Positions 1 to 12,080 of a stretch of 64,000 nt of DNA are shown here, piece after piece. A program made the position numbers and the translations under genes. The notes under the pieces were generated by a model. The model searched no databases. It worked only from the letters and a program-made list of their open reading frames with translations, and had not been told where the DNA came from. The stretch is from Paralichthys olivaceus (Eukaryota; Chordata; Actinopteri; Pleuronectiformes; Paralichthyidae). The stretch's first letter is position 1. Each line of letters opens with the position of its first letter. The stretch is from contig NC_091103.1 in assembly GCF_024713975.1 (NCBI RefSeq), positions 4,096,001-4,160,000 on the forward strand, in the 5' to 3' direction.

Positions 1-317
1 GAGTTCAAGATATTCTTCAATAACTTTTTTTCTGAAGGTCATAGAGTCTTGGAAGTTGGTTCCATCTCCACTAATGTGACACTGCCTGATCCATTGAGAC
101 CATCCCCGAGCTTCTACGACCTTTGGAAATGGTGAAACCACCAAATCTCCCCAAAAAAGTACAAGATATTTTTGAATAACTTTTGTTCCGAACGTCCTAG
201 AGACTTGGGCCTTTCATGATTCATAAAGAATAGCCTGCCACGCGACCACACCGAATTTCAGCACGTTTCGAGCAAGCAGCGCGGAGTTATTCACCCTATG
301 GTGAATATGGGTTAGGG

Positions 318-389
318 TTGCAATGAGGGTTAGGGTTAGGGTTGTGATTAGGGTTAGGGTTAGGGCTGTGCTTAGGGTTAGGGTTAGGA
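318..389 (+). repeat. 24-bp minisatellite of telomere hexamers (example from one satellite unit)
   Basis: Three 24-bp blocks follow each other. Each is a 6-nt variant word (ttgcaa, ttgtga, ctgtgc) followed by three TTAGGG-type hexamers, the first here being tgaggg and the last ttagga. The same 72-bp patch recurs in most units of the array, for example around 927, 1536, 3763 and 5590. A shorter TTAGGG patch introduces the second monomer of each unit. The strand running left to right is the G-rich one. Confidence 0.95.
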
Positions 390-2829
390 ATGAATACCCA
401 TTGGAGATCAGGATATTCTTCAATAACTTTTTTTCTGTAGGTCATAGAGACTTGGAAGTTGGTTCCATCTCCACTAATGTAGGTATGCCCGATCCATTGG
501 TACCACCCCCGAGCTTCTACGACCTTTGGAAGGGGTAGGGTTAGGGTTGTGATTTGTGTTTGATTTTTGGGTTGTGATTAGGGTTAGGGTTAGGGATGAA
601 AACCTATAGGAGTTCAAGATATTCTTCAATAACTTTTTTTCTGAAGGTCATAGAGTCTTGGAAGTTGGTTCCATCTCCACTAATGTGGCACTGCCCGATC
701 CATTGAGACCATCCCCGAGCTTCTACGACCTTCGGAAATGGTGAAACCACCAAATCTCCCCAAAAAAGTACAAGATATTTTTGAATAACTTTTGTTCCGA
801 ACGTCCTAGAGACTTAGGCCTTTCACGATTCATAAAGGGTAGCCTGCCACGCGACCACACCGAATTTCAGCACGTTTCGAGCAAGCAGCGCGGAGTTATT
901 CACCCTATGGTGAATATGGGTTAGGGTTGCAATTAGGGTTAGGGTTAGGGTTGTGATTAGGGTTAGGGTTAGGGCTGTGCTTAGGGTTAGGGTTAGGAAT
1001 GAATACCCATTGGAGATCAGGATATTCTTCAATAACTTTTTTTCTGTAGGTCATAGAGACTTGGAAGTTGGTTCCATCTCCACTAATGTGGGTATGCCCG
1101 ATCCATTGGTACCACCCCCGAGCTTCTGCGACCTTTGGAAGGGGTAGGGTTAGGGTTGTGATTTGTGTTTGATTTTTGGGTTGTGATTAGGGTTAGGGTT
1201 AGGGATGAAAACCTGTAGGAGTTCAAGATATTCTTCAATAACCTTTTTTCTGAAGGTCATAGAGTCTTGGAAGTTGGTTCCATCTCCACTAATGTGGCAC
1301 TGCCCGATCCGTTGAGACCATCCCCGAGCTTCTACGACCTTCGGAAATGGTGAAACCACCAAATCTCCCCAAAAAAGTACAAGATATTTTTGAACAACTT
1401 TTGTTCCGAACGTCCTAGAGACTTGGGCCTTTCATGATTCATAAAGGGTAGCCTGCCACGCGACCACACCGAATTTCAGCACGTTTCGAGCAAGCAGCGC
1501 GGAGTTATTCACCCTATGGTGAATATGGGTTAGGGTTGCAATTAGGGTTAGGGTTAGGGTTGTGATTAGGGTTAGGGTTAGGGCTGTGCTTAGGGTTAGG
1601 GTTAGGAATGAATACCCATTGGAGATCAGGATATTCTTCAATAACTTTTTTTCTGTAGGTCATAGAGACTTGGAAGTTGGTTCCATCTCCACTAATGTGG
1701 GTATGCCCGATCCATTGGTACCACCCCCGAGCTTCTGCGACCTTTGGAAGGGGTAGGGTTAGGGTTGTGATTTGTGTTTGATTTTTGGGTTGTGATTAGG
1801 GTTAGGGTTAGGGATGAAAACCTGTAGGAGTTCAAGATATTCTTCAATAACTTTTTTTCTGAAGGTCATAGAGTCTTGGAAGTTGGTTCCATCTCCACTA
1901 ATGTGGCACTGCCCGATCCATTGAGACCATCTCCGAGCTTCTACGACCTTAGGAAATGGTGAAACCACCAAATCTCCCCAAAAAAGTACAAGATATTTTT
2001 GAATAACTTTTGTTCCGAACGTCCTAGAGACTTGGGCCTTTCATGATTCATAAAGGGTAGCCTGCCACACGACCACACCGAATTTCAGCACGTTTCGAGC
2101 AAGCAGCGCGGAGTTATTCACCCTATGGTGAATATGGGTTAGGGTTGCAATTAGGGTTTGGGGTTAGGGTTGTGATTAGGGTTAGGGTTAGGGCTGTGCT
2201 TAGGGTTAGGGTTAGGAATGAATACCCATTGGAGATCAGGATATTCTTCAATAACTTTTTTTCTGTAGGTCATAGAGACTTGGAAGTTGGTTCCATCTCC
2301 ACTAATGTGGGTATGCCCGATCCATTGGTACCACCCCCGAGCTTCTGCGACCTTTGGAAGGGGTAGGGTTAGGGTTGTGATTTGTGTTTGATTTTTGGGT
2401 TGTGATTAGGGTTAGGGTTAGGGATGAAAACCTGTAGGAGTTCAAGATATTCTTCAATAACTTTTTTTCTGAAGGTCATAGAGTCTTGGAAGTTGGTTCC
2501 ATCTCCACTAATGTGGCACTGCCCGATCCATTGAGACCATCTCCGAGCTTCTACGACCTTCGGAAATGGTGAAACCACCAGAACTCCCCAAAAAAGTACA
2601 AGATATTTTTGAATAACTTTTGTTCCGAACGTCCTAGAGACGTGGGCCTTTCATGATTCATAAAGGGTAGCCTGCCACGCGACCACACCGAATTTCAGCA
2701 CGTTTCGAGCAAGCAGCGCGGAGTTATTCACCCTATGGTGAATATGGGTTAGGGTTGCAATTAGGGTTAGGGTTAGGGTTGTGATTACGGTTAGGGTTAG
2801 GGCTGTGCTTAGGGTTAGGGTTAGGAATG

Positions 2830-3053
2830 AATACCCATTGGAGATCAGGATATTCTTCAATAACCTTTTTTCTGTAGGTCATAGAGACTTGGAAGTTGGT
2901 TCCATCTCCACTAATGTGGCACTGCCCGATCCAGTGAGACCATCTCCGAGCTTCTACGACCTTCGGAAATGGTGAAACCACCAAATCTCCCCAAAAAAGT
3001 ACAAGATATTTTTGAATAACTTTTGTTCCGAACATCCTAGAGACTTGGGCCTT
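2830..3053. repeat. Hybrid satellite unit lacking 206 bp
   Basis: The copy between the anchors at 2651 and 3054 is 403 bp instead of 609. It begins as monomer 1 (gagatcagg, ctgtagg, gagacttgg) and continues as monomer 2 (gtggcactgcccgatcc, gtgagacc). The switch falls between about 2890 and 2919. The missing length equals the offset between monomers 1 and 2 in a normal unit (413 versus 619), which fits unequal exchange between the two monomers. Confidence 0.9.
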
Positions 3054-4271
3054 TCATGATTCATAAAGGGTAGCGTACCACGCGACCACACCGAATTTCA
3101 GCACGTTTCGAGCAAGCAGCGCAGAGTTATTCACCCTATGGTGAATATGGGTTAGGGTTGCAATTAGGGTTAGGGTTAGGGTTGTGATTAGGGTTAGGGT
3201 TAGGGCTGTGCTTAGGGTTAGGGTTAGGAATGAATACCCATTGGAGATCAGGATATTCTTCAATAACTTTTTTTCTGTAGGTCATAGAGACTTGGAAGTT
3301 GGTTCCATCTCCACTAATGTGGGTATGCCCTATCCATTGGTACCACCCCCGAGCTTCTACGACCTTTGGAAGGGGTAGGGTTAGGGTTGTGATTTGTGTT
3401 TGATTTTTGGGTTGTGATTAGGGTTAGGGTTAGGGATGAAAACCTATAGGAGTTCAAGATATTCTTCAATAACTTCTTTTCTGAAGGTCATAGAGTCTTG
3501 GAAGTTGGTTCCATCTCCACTAATGTGGCACTGCCCGATCCATTGAGACCATCTCCGAGCTTCTACGACCTTCGGAAATGGTGAAACCACCAAATCTCCC
3601 CAAAAAAGTACAAGATATTTTTGAATAACTTTTGTTCCGAACGTCCTAGAGACTTGGGCCTTTCATGATTCATAAAGGGTAGCCTGCCACGCGACCACAC
3701 CGAATTTCAGCACATTTCGAGCAAGCAGCGCGGAGTTATTCACCCTATGGTGAATATGGGTTAGGGTTGCAATTAGGGTTAGGGTTAGGGTTGTGATTAG
3801 GGTTAGGGTTAGGGCTGTGCTTAGGGTTAGGGTTAGGAATGAATACCCATTGGAGATCAGGATATTCTTCAATAACTTTTTTTCTGTAGGTCATAGAGAC
3901 TTGGAAGTTGGTTCCATCTCCACTAATGTGGGTATGCCCGATCCATTGGTACCACCCCCGAGCTTCTGCGACCTTTGGAAGGGGTAGGGTTAGGGTTGTG
4001 ATTTGTGTTTGATTTTTGGGTTGTGATTAGGGTTAGGGTTAGGGATGAAAACCTGTAGGAGTTCAAGATATTCTTCAATAACTTTTTTTCTGAAGGTCAT
4101 AGAGTCTTGGAAGTTGGTTCCATCTCCACTAATGTGGCACTGCCCGATCCATTGAGACCATCTCCGAGCTTCTACGACCTTCGGAAATGGTGAAACCACC
4201 AAATCTCCCCAAAAAAGTACAAGATATTTTTGAACAACTTTTGTTCCGAACGTCCTAGAGACTTGGGCCTT

Positions 4272-4874
4272 TCATGATTCATAAAGGGTAGCCTGCCACG
4301 CGACCACACCGAATTTCAGCATGTTTCGAGCAAGCAGCGCAGAGTTATTCACTCTAAGGTGAATATGGGTTAGGGTTGCCATTAGGGTTAGGGTTGTGAT
4401 TAGGGTTAGGGTTAGGGCTGTGCTTAGGGTTAGGGTTAGGAATGAATACCCATTGGAGATCAGGATATTCTTCAATAACTTTTTTTCTGTAGGTCATAGA
4501 GACTTGGAAGTTGGTTCCATCTCCACTAATGTGGGTATGCCCGATCCATTGGTACCACCCCCGAGCTTCTGCGACCTTTGGAAGGGGTAGGGTTAGGGTT
4601 GTGATTTGTGTTTGATTTTTGGGTTGTGATTAGGGTTAGGGTTAGGGATGAAAACCTGTAGGAGTTCAAGATATTCTTCAATAACTTTTTTTCTGAAGGT
4701 CATAGAGTCTTGGAAGTTGGTTCCATCTCCACCAATGTGGCACTGCCCGATCCATTGAGACCATCTCCGAGCTTCTACGACCTTCGGAAATGGTGAAACC
4801 ATCAAATCTCCCCAAAAAAGTACAAGATATTTTTGAATAACTTTTGTTCCGAACGTCCTAGAGACTTGGGCCTT
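4272..4874. repeat. 603-bp satellite unit missing one telomere hexamer
   Basis: This unit is 6 bp short. The patch after the variant word ttgcca (4376-4381) has two TTAGGG hexamers (4382-4393) where other units have three before ttgtga. The length difference is thus a single hexamer. Confidence 0.88.
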
Positions 4875-7800
4875 TCATGATTCATAAAGGGTAGCCTGCC
4901 ACGCGACCACACCGAATTTCAGCACGTTTCGAGCAAGCAGCGCAGAGTTATTCACCCTATGGTGAATATGGGTTAGGGTTGCAATTAGGGTTAGGGTTAG
5001 GGTTGTGATTAGGGTTAGGGTTAGGGCTGTGCTTAGGGTTAGGGTTAGGAATGAATACCCATTGGAGATCAGGATATTCTTCAATAACTTTTTTTCTGTA
5101 GGTCATAGAGACTTGGAAGTTGGTTCCATCTCCACTAATGTGGGCATGCCCTATCCATTGGTACCACCCCCGAGCTTCTACGACCTTTGGAAGGGGTAGG
5201 GTTAGGGTTGTGATTTGTGTTTGATTTTTGGGTTGTGATTAGGGTTAGGGTTAGGGATGAAAACCTATAGGAGTTCAAGATATTCTTCAATAACTTTTTT
5301 TCTGAAGGTCATAGAGACTTGGAAGTTGGTTCCATCTCCACTAATGTGGCACTGCCCGATCCATTGAGACCATCTCCGAGCTTCTACGACCTTCGGAAAT
5401 GGTGAAACCACCAAATCTCCCCAAAAAAGTACAAGATATTTTTGAATAACTTTTGTTCCGAACGTCCTAGAGACTTGGGCCTTTCATGATTCATAAAGGG
5501 TAGCCTGCCACGCGACCACACCGAATTTCAGCACGTTTCGAGCAAGCAGCGCGGAGTTATTCACCCTATGGTGAATATGGGTTAGGGTTGCAATTAGGGT
5601 TAGGGTTAGGGTTGTGATTAGGGTTAGGGTTAGGGCTGTGCTTAGGGTTAGGGTTAGGAATGAATACCCATTGGAGATCAGGATATTCTTCAATAACTTT
5701 TTTTCTGTAGGTCATAGAGACTTGGAAGTTGGTTCCATCTCCACTAATGTGGGTATGCCCGATCCATTGGTACCACCCCCGAGCTTCTACGACCTTTGGA
5801 AGGGGTAGGGTTAGGGTTGTGATTTGTGTTTGATTTTTGGGTTGTGATTAGGGTTAGGGTTAGGGATGAAAACGTATAGGAGTTCAAGATATTCTTCAAT
5901 AACTTTTTTTCTAAAGGTCATAGAGTCTTGGACGTTGGTTCCATCTCCACTAATGTGGCACTGCCCGATCCATTGAGACCATCTCCGAGCTTCTACGACC
6001 TTCGGAAATGGTGAAACCACCAAATCTCCACAAAAAAGTATAAGATATTTTTGAACAACTTTTGTTCCGAACGTCCTAGAGACTTGGGCCTTTCATGATT
6101 CATAAAGGGTAGCCTGCCACGCGACCACACCGAATTTCAGCACGTTTCGAGCAAGCAGCGCGGAGTTATTCACCCTATGGTGAATATGGGTTAGGGTTGC
6201 AATTAGGGTTAGGGTTAGGGTTGTGATTAGGGTTAGGGTTAGGGCTGTGCTTAGGGTTAGGGTTAGGAATGAATACCCATTGGAGATCAGGATATTCTTC
6301 AATAACTTTTTTTCTGTAGGTCATAGAGACTTGGAAGTTGGTTCCATCTCCACTAATGTGGGTATGCCCGATCCATTGGTACCACCCCCGAGCTTCTACG
6401 ACCTTTGGAAGGGGTAGGGTTAGGGTTGTGATTTGTGTTTGATTTTTGGGTTGTGATTAGGGTTAGGGTTAGGGATGAAAACCTATAGGAGTTCAAGATA
6501 TTCTTCAATAACTTTTTTTCTGAAGGTCATAGAGTCTTGGACGTTGGTTCCATCTCCACTAATGTGGCACTGCCCGATCCATTGAGACCATCTCCGAGCT
6601 TCTACGACCTTCGGAAATGGTGAAACCACCAAATCTCCCCAAAAAAGTACAAGATATTTTTGAATAACTTTTGTTCCGAACGTCCTAGAGACTTGGGCCT
6701 TTCATGATTCATAAAGGGTAGCCTGCCACGCGACCACACCGAATTTCAGCATGTTTCGAGCAAGCAGCGCGGAGTTATTCACCCTATGGTGAATATGGGT
6801 TAGGGTTGCAATGAGGGTTAGGGTTAGGGTTGTGATTAGGGTTAGGGTTAGGGCTCTGCTTAGGGTTAGGGTTAGGAATGAATACCCATTGGAGATCAGG
6901 ATATGCTTCAATAACCTTTTTTCTGTAGGTCATAGAGACTTGGAAGTTGGTTCCATCTCCACTAATGTGGGTATGCCCGATCCATTGGTACCACCCCCGA
7001 GCTTCTGCGACCTTTGGAAGGGGTAGGGTTAGGGTTGTGATTTGTGTTTGATTTTTGGGTTGTGATTAGGGTTAGGGTTAGGGATGAAAACCTGTAGGAG
7101 TTCAAGATATTCTTCAATAACTTTTTTTCTGAAGGTCATAGAGTCTTGGAAGTTGGTTCCATCTCCACTAATGTGGCACTGCCCGATCCAGTGAGACCAT
7201 CTCCGAGCTTCTACGACCTTCGGAAATGGTGAAACCACCAAATCTCCCCAAAAAAGTACAAGATATTTTTGAATAACTTTTGTTCCGAACGTCCTAGAGA
7301 CTTGGGCCTTTCATGATTCATAAAGGGTAGCCTGCCACGCGACCACACCGAATTTCAGCACGTTTCGAGCAAGCAGCGCGGAGTTATTCACCCTATGGTG
7401 AATATGGGTTAGGGTTGCAATGAGGGTTAGGGTTAGGGTTGTGATTAGGGTTAGGGTTAGGGCTGTGCTTAGGGTTAGGGTTAGGAATGAATACCCATTG
7501 GAGATCAGGATATGCTTCAATAACCTTTTTTCTGTAGGTCATTGAGACTTGGAAGTTGGTTCCATCTCCACTAATGTGGGTATGCCCGATCCATTGGTAC
7601 CACCCCCGAGCTTCTGCGACCTTTGGAAGGGGTAGGGTTAGGGTTGTGATTTGTGTTTGATTTTTGGGTTGTGATTAGGGTTAGGGTTAGGGATGAAAAC
7701 CTGTAGGAGTTCAAGATATTCTTCAATAACTTTTTTTCTGAAGGTCATAGAGTCTTGGAAGTTGGTTCCATCTCAACTAATGTGGCACTGCCCGATCCAG

Positions 7801-9396
7801 TGAGACCATCCCCGAGCTTCTACGACCTTCGGAAATGGTGAAACCACCAAATCTCCCCAAAAAAGTACAAGATATTTTTGAATAACTTTTGTTCCGAACA
7901 TCCTAGAGACTTGGGCCTTTCATGATTCATAAAGGGTAGCCTGCCACGCGACCACACCGAATTTCAGCACGTTTCGAGCAAGCAGCGCGGAGTTATTCAC
8001 CCTATGGTGAATATGGGTTAGGGTTGCAATTAGGGTTAGGGTTAGGGTTGTGATTAGGGTTAGGGTTAGGGCTGTGCTTAGGGTTAGGGTTAGGAATGAA
8101 TACCCATTGGAGATCAGGATATTCTTCAATAACTTTTTTTCTGTAGGTCATAGAGACTTGGAAGTTGGTTCCATCTCCACTAATGTGGGTATGCCCGATC
8201 CATTGGTACCACCCCCGAGCTTCTACGACCTTTGGAAGGGGTAGGGTTAGGGTTGTGATTTGTGTTTGATTTTTGGGTTGTGATTAGGGTTAGGGTTAGG
8301 GATGAAAACCTATAGGAGTTCAAGATATTCTTCAATAACTTTTTTTCTGAAGGTCATAGAGTCTTGGACGTTGGTTCCATCTCCACTAATGTGGCACTGC
8401 CCGATCCATTGAGACCATCTCCGAGCTTCTACGACCTTCGGAAATGGTGAAACCACCAAATCTCCCCAAAAAAGTACAAGATATTTTTGAATAACTTTTG
8501 TTCCGAACGTCCAAGAGACTTGGGCCTTTCATGATTCATAAAGGGTAGCCTGCCACGCGACCACACCAAATTTCAGCACGTTTCGAGCAAGCAGCGCGGA
8601 GTTATTCACCCTATGGTGAATATGGGTTAGGGTTGCAATTAGGGTTAGGGTTAGGGTTGTGATTAGGGTTAGGGTTAGGGCTCTGCTTAGGGTTAGGGTT
8701 AGGAATGAATACCCATTGGAGATCAGGATATTCTTCAATAACTTTTTTTCTGTAGGTCATAGAGACTTGGAAGTTGGTTCCATCTCCACTAATGTGGGTA
8801 TGCCCGATCCATTGGTACCACCCCCGAGCTTCTACGACCTTTGGAAGGGGTAGGGTTAGGGTTGTGATTTGTGTCTGATTTTTGGGTTGTGATTAGGGTT
8901 AGGGTTAGGGATGAAAACCTATAAGAGTTCTAGATATTCTTAAATAACTTTTTTTCTGAAGGTCATAGTCTTGGAAGTTGATTCCATCTCAACTAATGTG
9001 CCTCTGCCCGATCCATTGGGACCATCCCCGAGCTTCTACGACCTTCGGAAATGGTCAAACCACCAAATCTCCTAAAAAAAGTACAAGATATTTTTGAATA
9101 ACTTTTTTTCCGAAAGTCCTAGAGACTTGGGCCTTTCATGATTTATAAAGGGTAGCCTGCCACGTGACCACACCGAATTTCAGCACGTTTTGAGCAAGCA
9201 GCGCGGAGTTATTTACCCTATGGTGAATATGGGTTAGGGTTGCAATTAGGGTTAGGGTTAGGGTTGTGATTAGGGTTAGGGTTAGGGCTGTGCTTAGGGT
9301 TAGGGTTAGGAATGAATACCCATTGGAGATCAGAATATTCTCCAATAACCTTTTTTCTGTAGGTCACAGAGACTTGGAAGTTGGTTCCCTCTGAAC

Positions 9397-9663
9397 CATG
9401 GCTTTTCAAAGTGTGGTGTGTGCCTCCCCTAGGGGGCGCCAGAGTTCTTCAGGGGGGTGCGATTGTGGTGATGTGAGGTGTTAAAAAAAGCACAGATGTT
9501 TGAAATGTTTAAAAAAGATGTTCTAAACGTACAGATGTTGGAATGTGTATAAAAAGTTGTTATAAAAGAACAGATGTTTGAAATGTGTAAAAATGTGGGG
9601 GAAGGCAGTTGTTTATTTGCTCTACGAGGGGGGGCTAACTCTCCCACACTTTGAAAACCCCTG
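9397..9663. mobile_element. hAT-like non-autonomous element (MITE)
   Basis: A 267-bp segment is bounded by inverted ends. The left end is 'catggcttttcaaagtgtgg' (9397-9416). The right end, read on the minus strand from 9663 to 9644, is 'caggggttttcaaagtgtgg'. Next to the left end is the C/G-rich 'cctagggggcgcc' often seen in fish hAT derivatives. The interior has no coding capacity and holds short repeats of 'acagatgtt(t/g)gaa(a)tgt'. I could not find a convincing 8-bp target duplication: 'ctctgaac' on the left against 'ctttaagt' on the right. It sits exactly where the satellite stops. Confidence 0.7.
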
Positions 9664-10641
9664 CTTTAAGTGTTTCTCTGATAACCTGAAAGCCAAATTT
9701 TCAATATTTGTTACTTGCTTATCAGGATAATTGTATCCTGTTATTTAACCCAGATAATGTAAAAAAATATTTAAGTTTCTTTAAAAAACACCCAAAACAT
9801 ATAAAGTTCAATGTACAAAAGCTTTACCTGGATACAAATTCAATTTTCGCCACATCTGGCAGATAACTGCAGCAGTGGAGCATGTGACCACATGAAACAG
9901 ACAGTTGATTTGAGGAAACACTTGGTGAAATGTAAGTACACAACTCAACAAAATACGGTAGCACTGATATTACCGTTTTTATGTATTTTAACTTGGAAAC
10001 ATTTAATTCCATAAGCTTGTCTAGTGAATTAATCTAAATGGTAATAAAAAAGATTCAAATTGTCCAGACGCAGCCTCGTCAGTTTGCATTGGATCAATCA
10101 AAAAGGGCCGATCCAATGTTACATGAGCACAACTGAAACATGGAAGCATCATTGTTACTTCTGGTTCTCATGCCCGTTTTGTTTTATGTCATCAAATCCC
10201 AAATGAATACATGATTGGTGCATTCATTTGCTTCTTCCTACATTCACAATTTTGATATAATGGTGTATATATTTTACAATTAAAATTATCACGACTGATT
10301 TTGCTCCTGAGTGAAGGTTGTGGTTTTAAACTCATCATTGGCAGAGAATGACAAACGTGTTATTTTACAGTAGATCAATCATGTGTTTTTTCATCTCTTC
10401 CCCACCAGAGAAATATAATATATTGGCCTTTTTTCATATTGCTTTAGATGAAAATTATATTGCAATAATTATTAGCATTGTTCAGCCCTAATTAAAGCCC
10501 TCACCATATGTATTCCACAAGCTGCCATCAGTTCAGTCAGATGTTCTGTCCGTTTCACCAAACTGTAAACAGGCGACTAGACCATGACTGTTCACCAGAG
10601 GAATTTCCCAGGAAAAAGCAAGCAGAGATTTTGAAGCTTAT

Positions 10642-10871
10642 TTACATGAACGTATAGTAAAGGTTTGATGGCGGTGAAATATATTCACCAGTCAAATGGT
10701 TCAGCCTCATGATGTCGCTGTCAGAATCAAATGCTGTGCTGCACAGTTGGATCTTTTCCTTCCTCTTCTGCCCTGTCCGTTGCTCAGGAGAGCTGTGCAT
10801 CCCTCTTATCTCTAAGTCATTAACTGATGAAAAAACTGTTGTCTGCACATCCCCATGTTGATCTGGAAACA
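10642..10871 (-). CDS. Possible terminal coding exon, gene unknown
   Basis: On the minus strand a pyrimidine-containing stretch ending in 'ccaccacag' is followed by an open frame of about 75 codons to a TAA at 10642-10644. The deduced peptide starts near VFPDQHGD, is mixed and hydrophilic (includes FDSDSDIMRLNHLTGEY) and ends SNLYYTFM. Composition resembles a coding exon more than the short frames around it, but I do not recognise it, see no clear polyadenylation signal just downstream, and found no partner exon. The frame stays open a further 80 bases upstream of the proposed acceptor, so it could also be chance. Confidence 0.25.
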
Positions 10872-11138
10872 CTGTGGTGGATAGAAAGTGTTTATTGAGA
10901 CTTTTCTTGTGGAAATAAGCTTCACTAAAAGTAATCAAACAGATTTTCAAATTTCAAAGCTTTCAATGGAATGTCAGGGTATCATTAGAGGTTTAGTTTC
11001 CATCAGCTTCCCTGAATTTATAACGAGTACCTCTCAATGAAACAAAAACCTCCTCACATAGTTACTTCCAAAACTCAACTTTTATTTCATATACTCACTT
11101 GAAATAACCTTCATTTCTGAGGCAGCTATGTTATTTTT

Positions 11139-11269
11139 ACAGTAGCTCAGACTGGACAAACTAAACACCTTTTTAGTTTTTATAACAACTGAAGCTACCA
11201 CAGGTTCTTCTTCATGTTTGGAAGGTGGGAGGGGTATTTAGCTGCAACATGACACTTCACAACTAGAAT
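11139..11269 (-). repeat. Partial copy of the GGTTCAGTGTGTA MITE family
   Basis: 'acagtagctcagactggac', 'accacaggttcttcttcatg' and 'agctgcaacatgacacttcac' match in order the segment at 53520-53693, a better copy of the same element. The terminal part is missing or degraded here. Confidence 0.7.
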
Positions 11270-11934
11270 TAAGAACCCAATTTTTAATATACTTTAAAAC
11301 AATAAAAGCAAATTGTGGTGACCCTGAAATGCACTAGTGTGGTCAAAACTGACAGATCTATTTTTACCTTCATTGTGAACAATCCTGACCTTCAGCCTGG
11401 GTTTAAGCAGTGGATTAAAAATGGCCTCGTTAGACTGAAGGACTTATTTGCTGATGATATGATAATGTTACTGAACATAAGGTTGTAAAATTTGGTATCA
11501 ACAATAACTGACAACCCTTACGAAGAGAAATTGATATTTGAAGCAGCTGGAAGGATGTCTGTCAGTTTATTTCATAAGGCTTTGAGTTTTGCATCCATCA
11601 CTGATCAGCACCTAGGAGAAGGAACTTTAAGTCACAATTGACAATGAAAACTGGGAAGATATTTGGAGATATAACGAATACATTTCAGTTTGTAATCGCA
11701 CCAAAGAAATGCAATTTATGATTTGACATAGATTGCACATTTTCTCCCAATCATAGACATTATTTTAATTATTAACTCATTGTCCTTGACTCTGATGATT
11801 TACCTGAAATGGAGAGTGCTCCTGGACTTGGTACCTTAATTACATGTACACTGAATATGAAAACAGACCAATTCCACTACCAATTCTGAAATTGTGTGAA
11901 AATATAAATGATATAAGTATTGGAAACTTGTGTG

Positions 11935-12080
11935 ACTTTTCATTGAGGCTGTTTTATAATTCATTGACCTTGATGAAAAAAATCTGGCATTTTTAGAGAA
12001 CTGATATCTTTGTGTGTGTGCAGTTTGGTACAGCCTGGCTGGAGGTATGTGCTCCACTGAGTGTCAGTCTAGTTTGTAGA
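11935..12080 (+). repeat. Dispersed teleost repeat ('gatgaaaaaaatctggcat' family), 3' part
   Basis: The order 'cattgaccttgatgaaaaaa', 'agagaactgatatctttg', 'cagtttggta', 'ctggaggtatgtgctccact' is the layout of a very common fish interspersed repeat whose front half has 'caggattacgcaaaact' and 'tttccacaaaatttggt', seen here at about 45547-45765. Assignment is from memory of such repeats, without a library search. Confidence 0.6.

Larger units (their letters stand above)
1..9390. repeat. 609-bp higher-order satellite array with embedded TTAGGG blocks
   Basis: About 15.5 head-to-tail copies. The anchor motif 'catgattcataaagggtagc' (with small variants) recurs near 214, 823, 1432, 2042, 2651, 3054, 3663, 4272, 4875, 5484, 6093, 6702, 7311, 7920, 8529 and 9136, so spacing is 609 bp with three clear exceptions (403, 603 and 607). 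Each unit holds three diverged monomers that all carry a version of 'gatattcttcaataac' (for example near 413, 619 and 775). The first two start in TTAGGG blocks and share 'ggaagttggttccatctcc'. Copies are nearly identical in the middle and diverge from about 8,930 onward, as expected at an array edge. The window opens inside a unit, so the array continues to the left. Small reading frames inside every unit are by-products of the repeat, not genes. Confidence 0.97.

Noticed and set aside
1-9390. A true telomere at the left edge
   Set aside because: Hexamers are minor parts of a complex unit and run in the wrong orientation for a left-end cap.
214-9409. Dozens of 60-100 aa open frames with LTLTL or NPNPN repeats
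   Set aside because: They recur in every satellite unit, come from translating TTAGGG/CCCTAA tracts, and appear on both strands at once.
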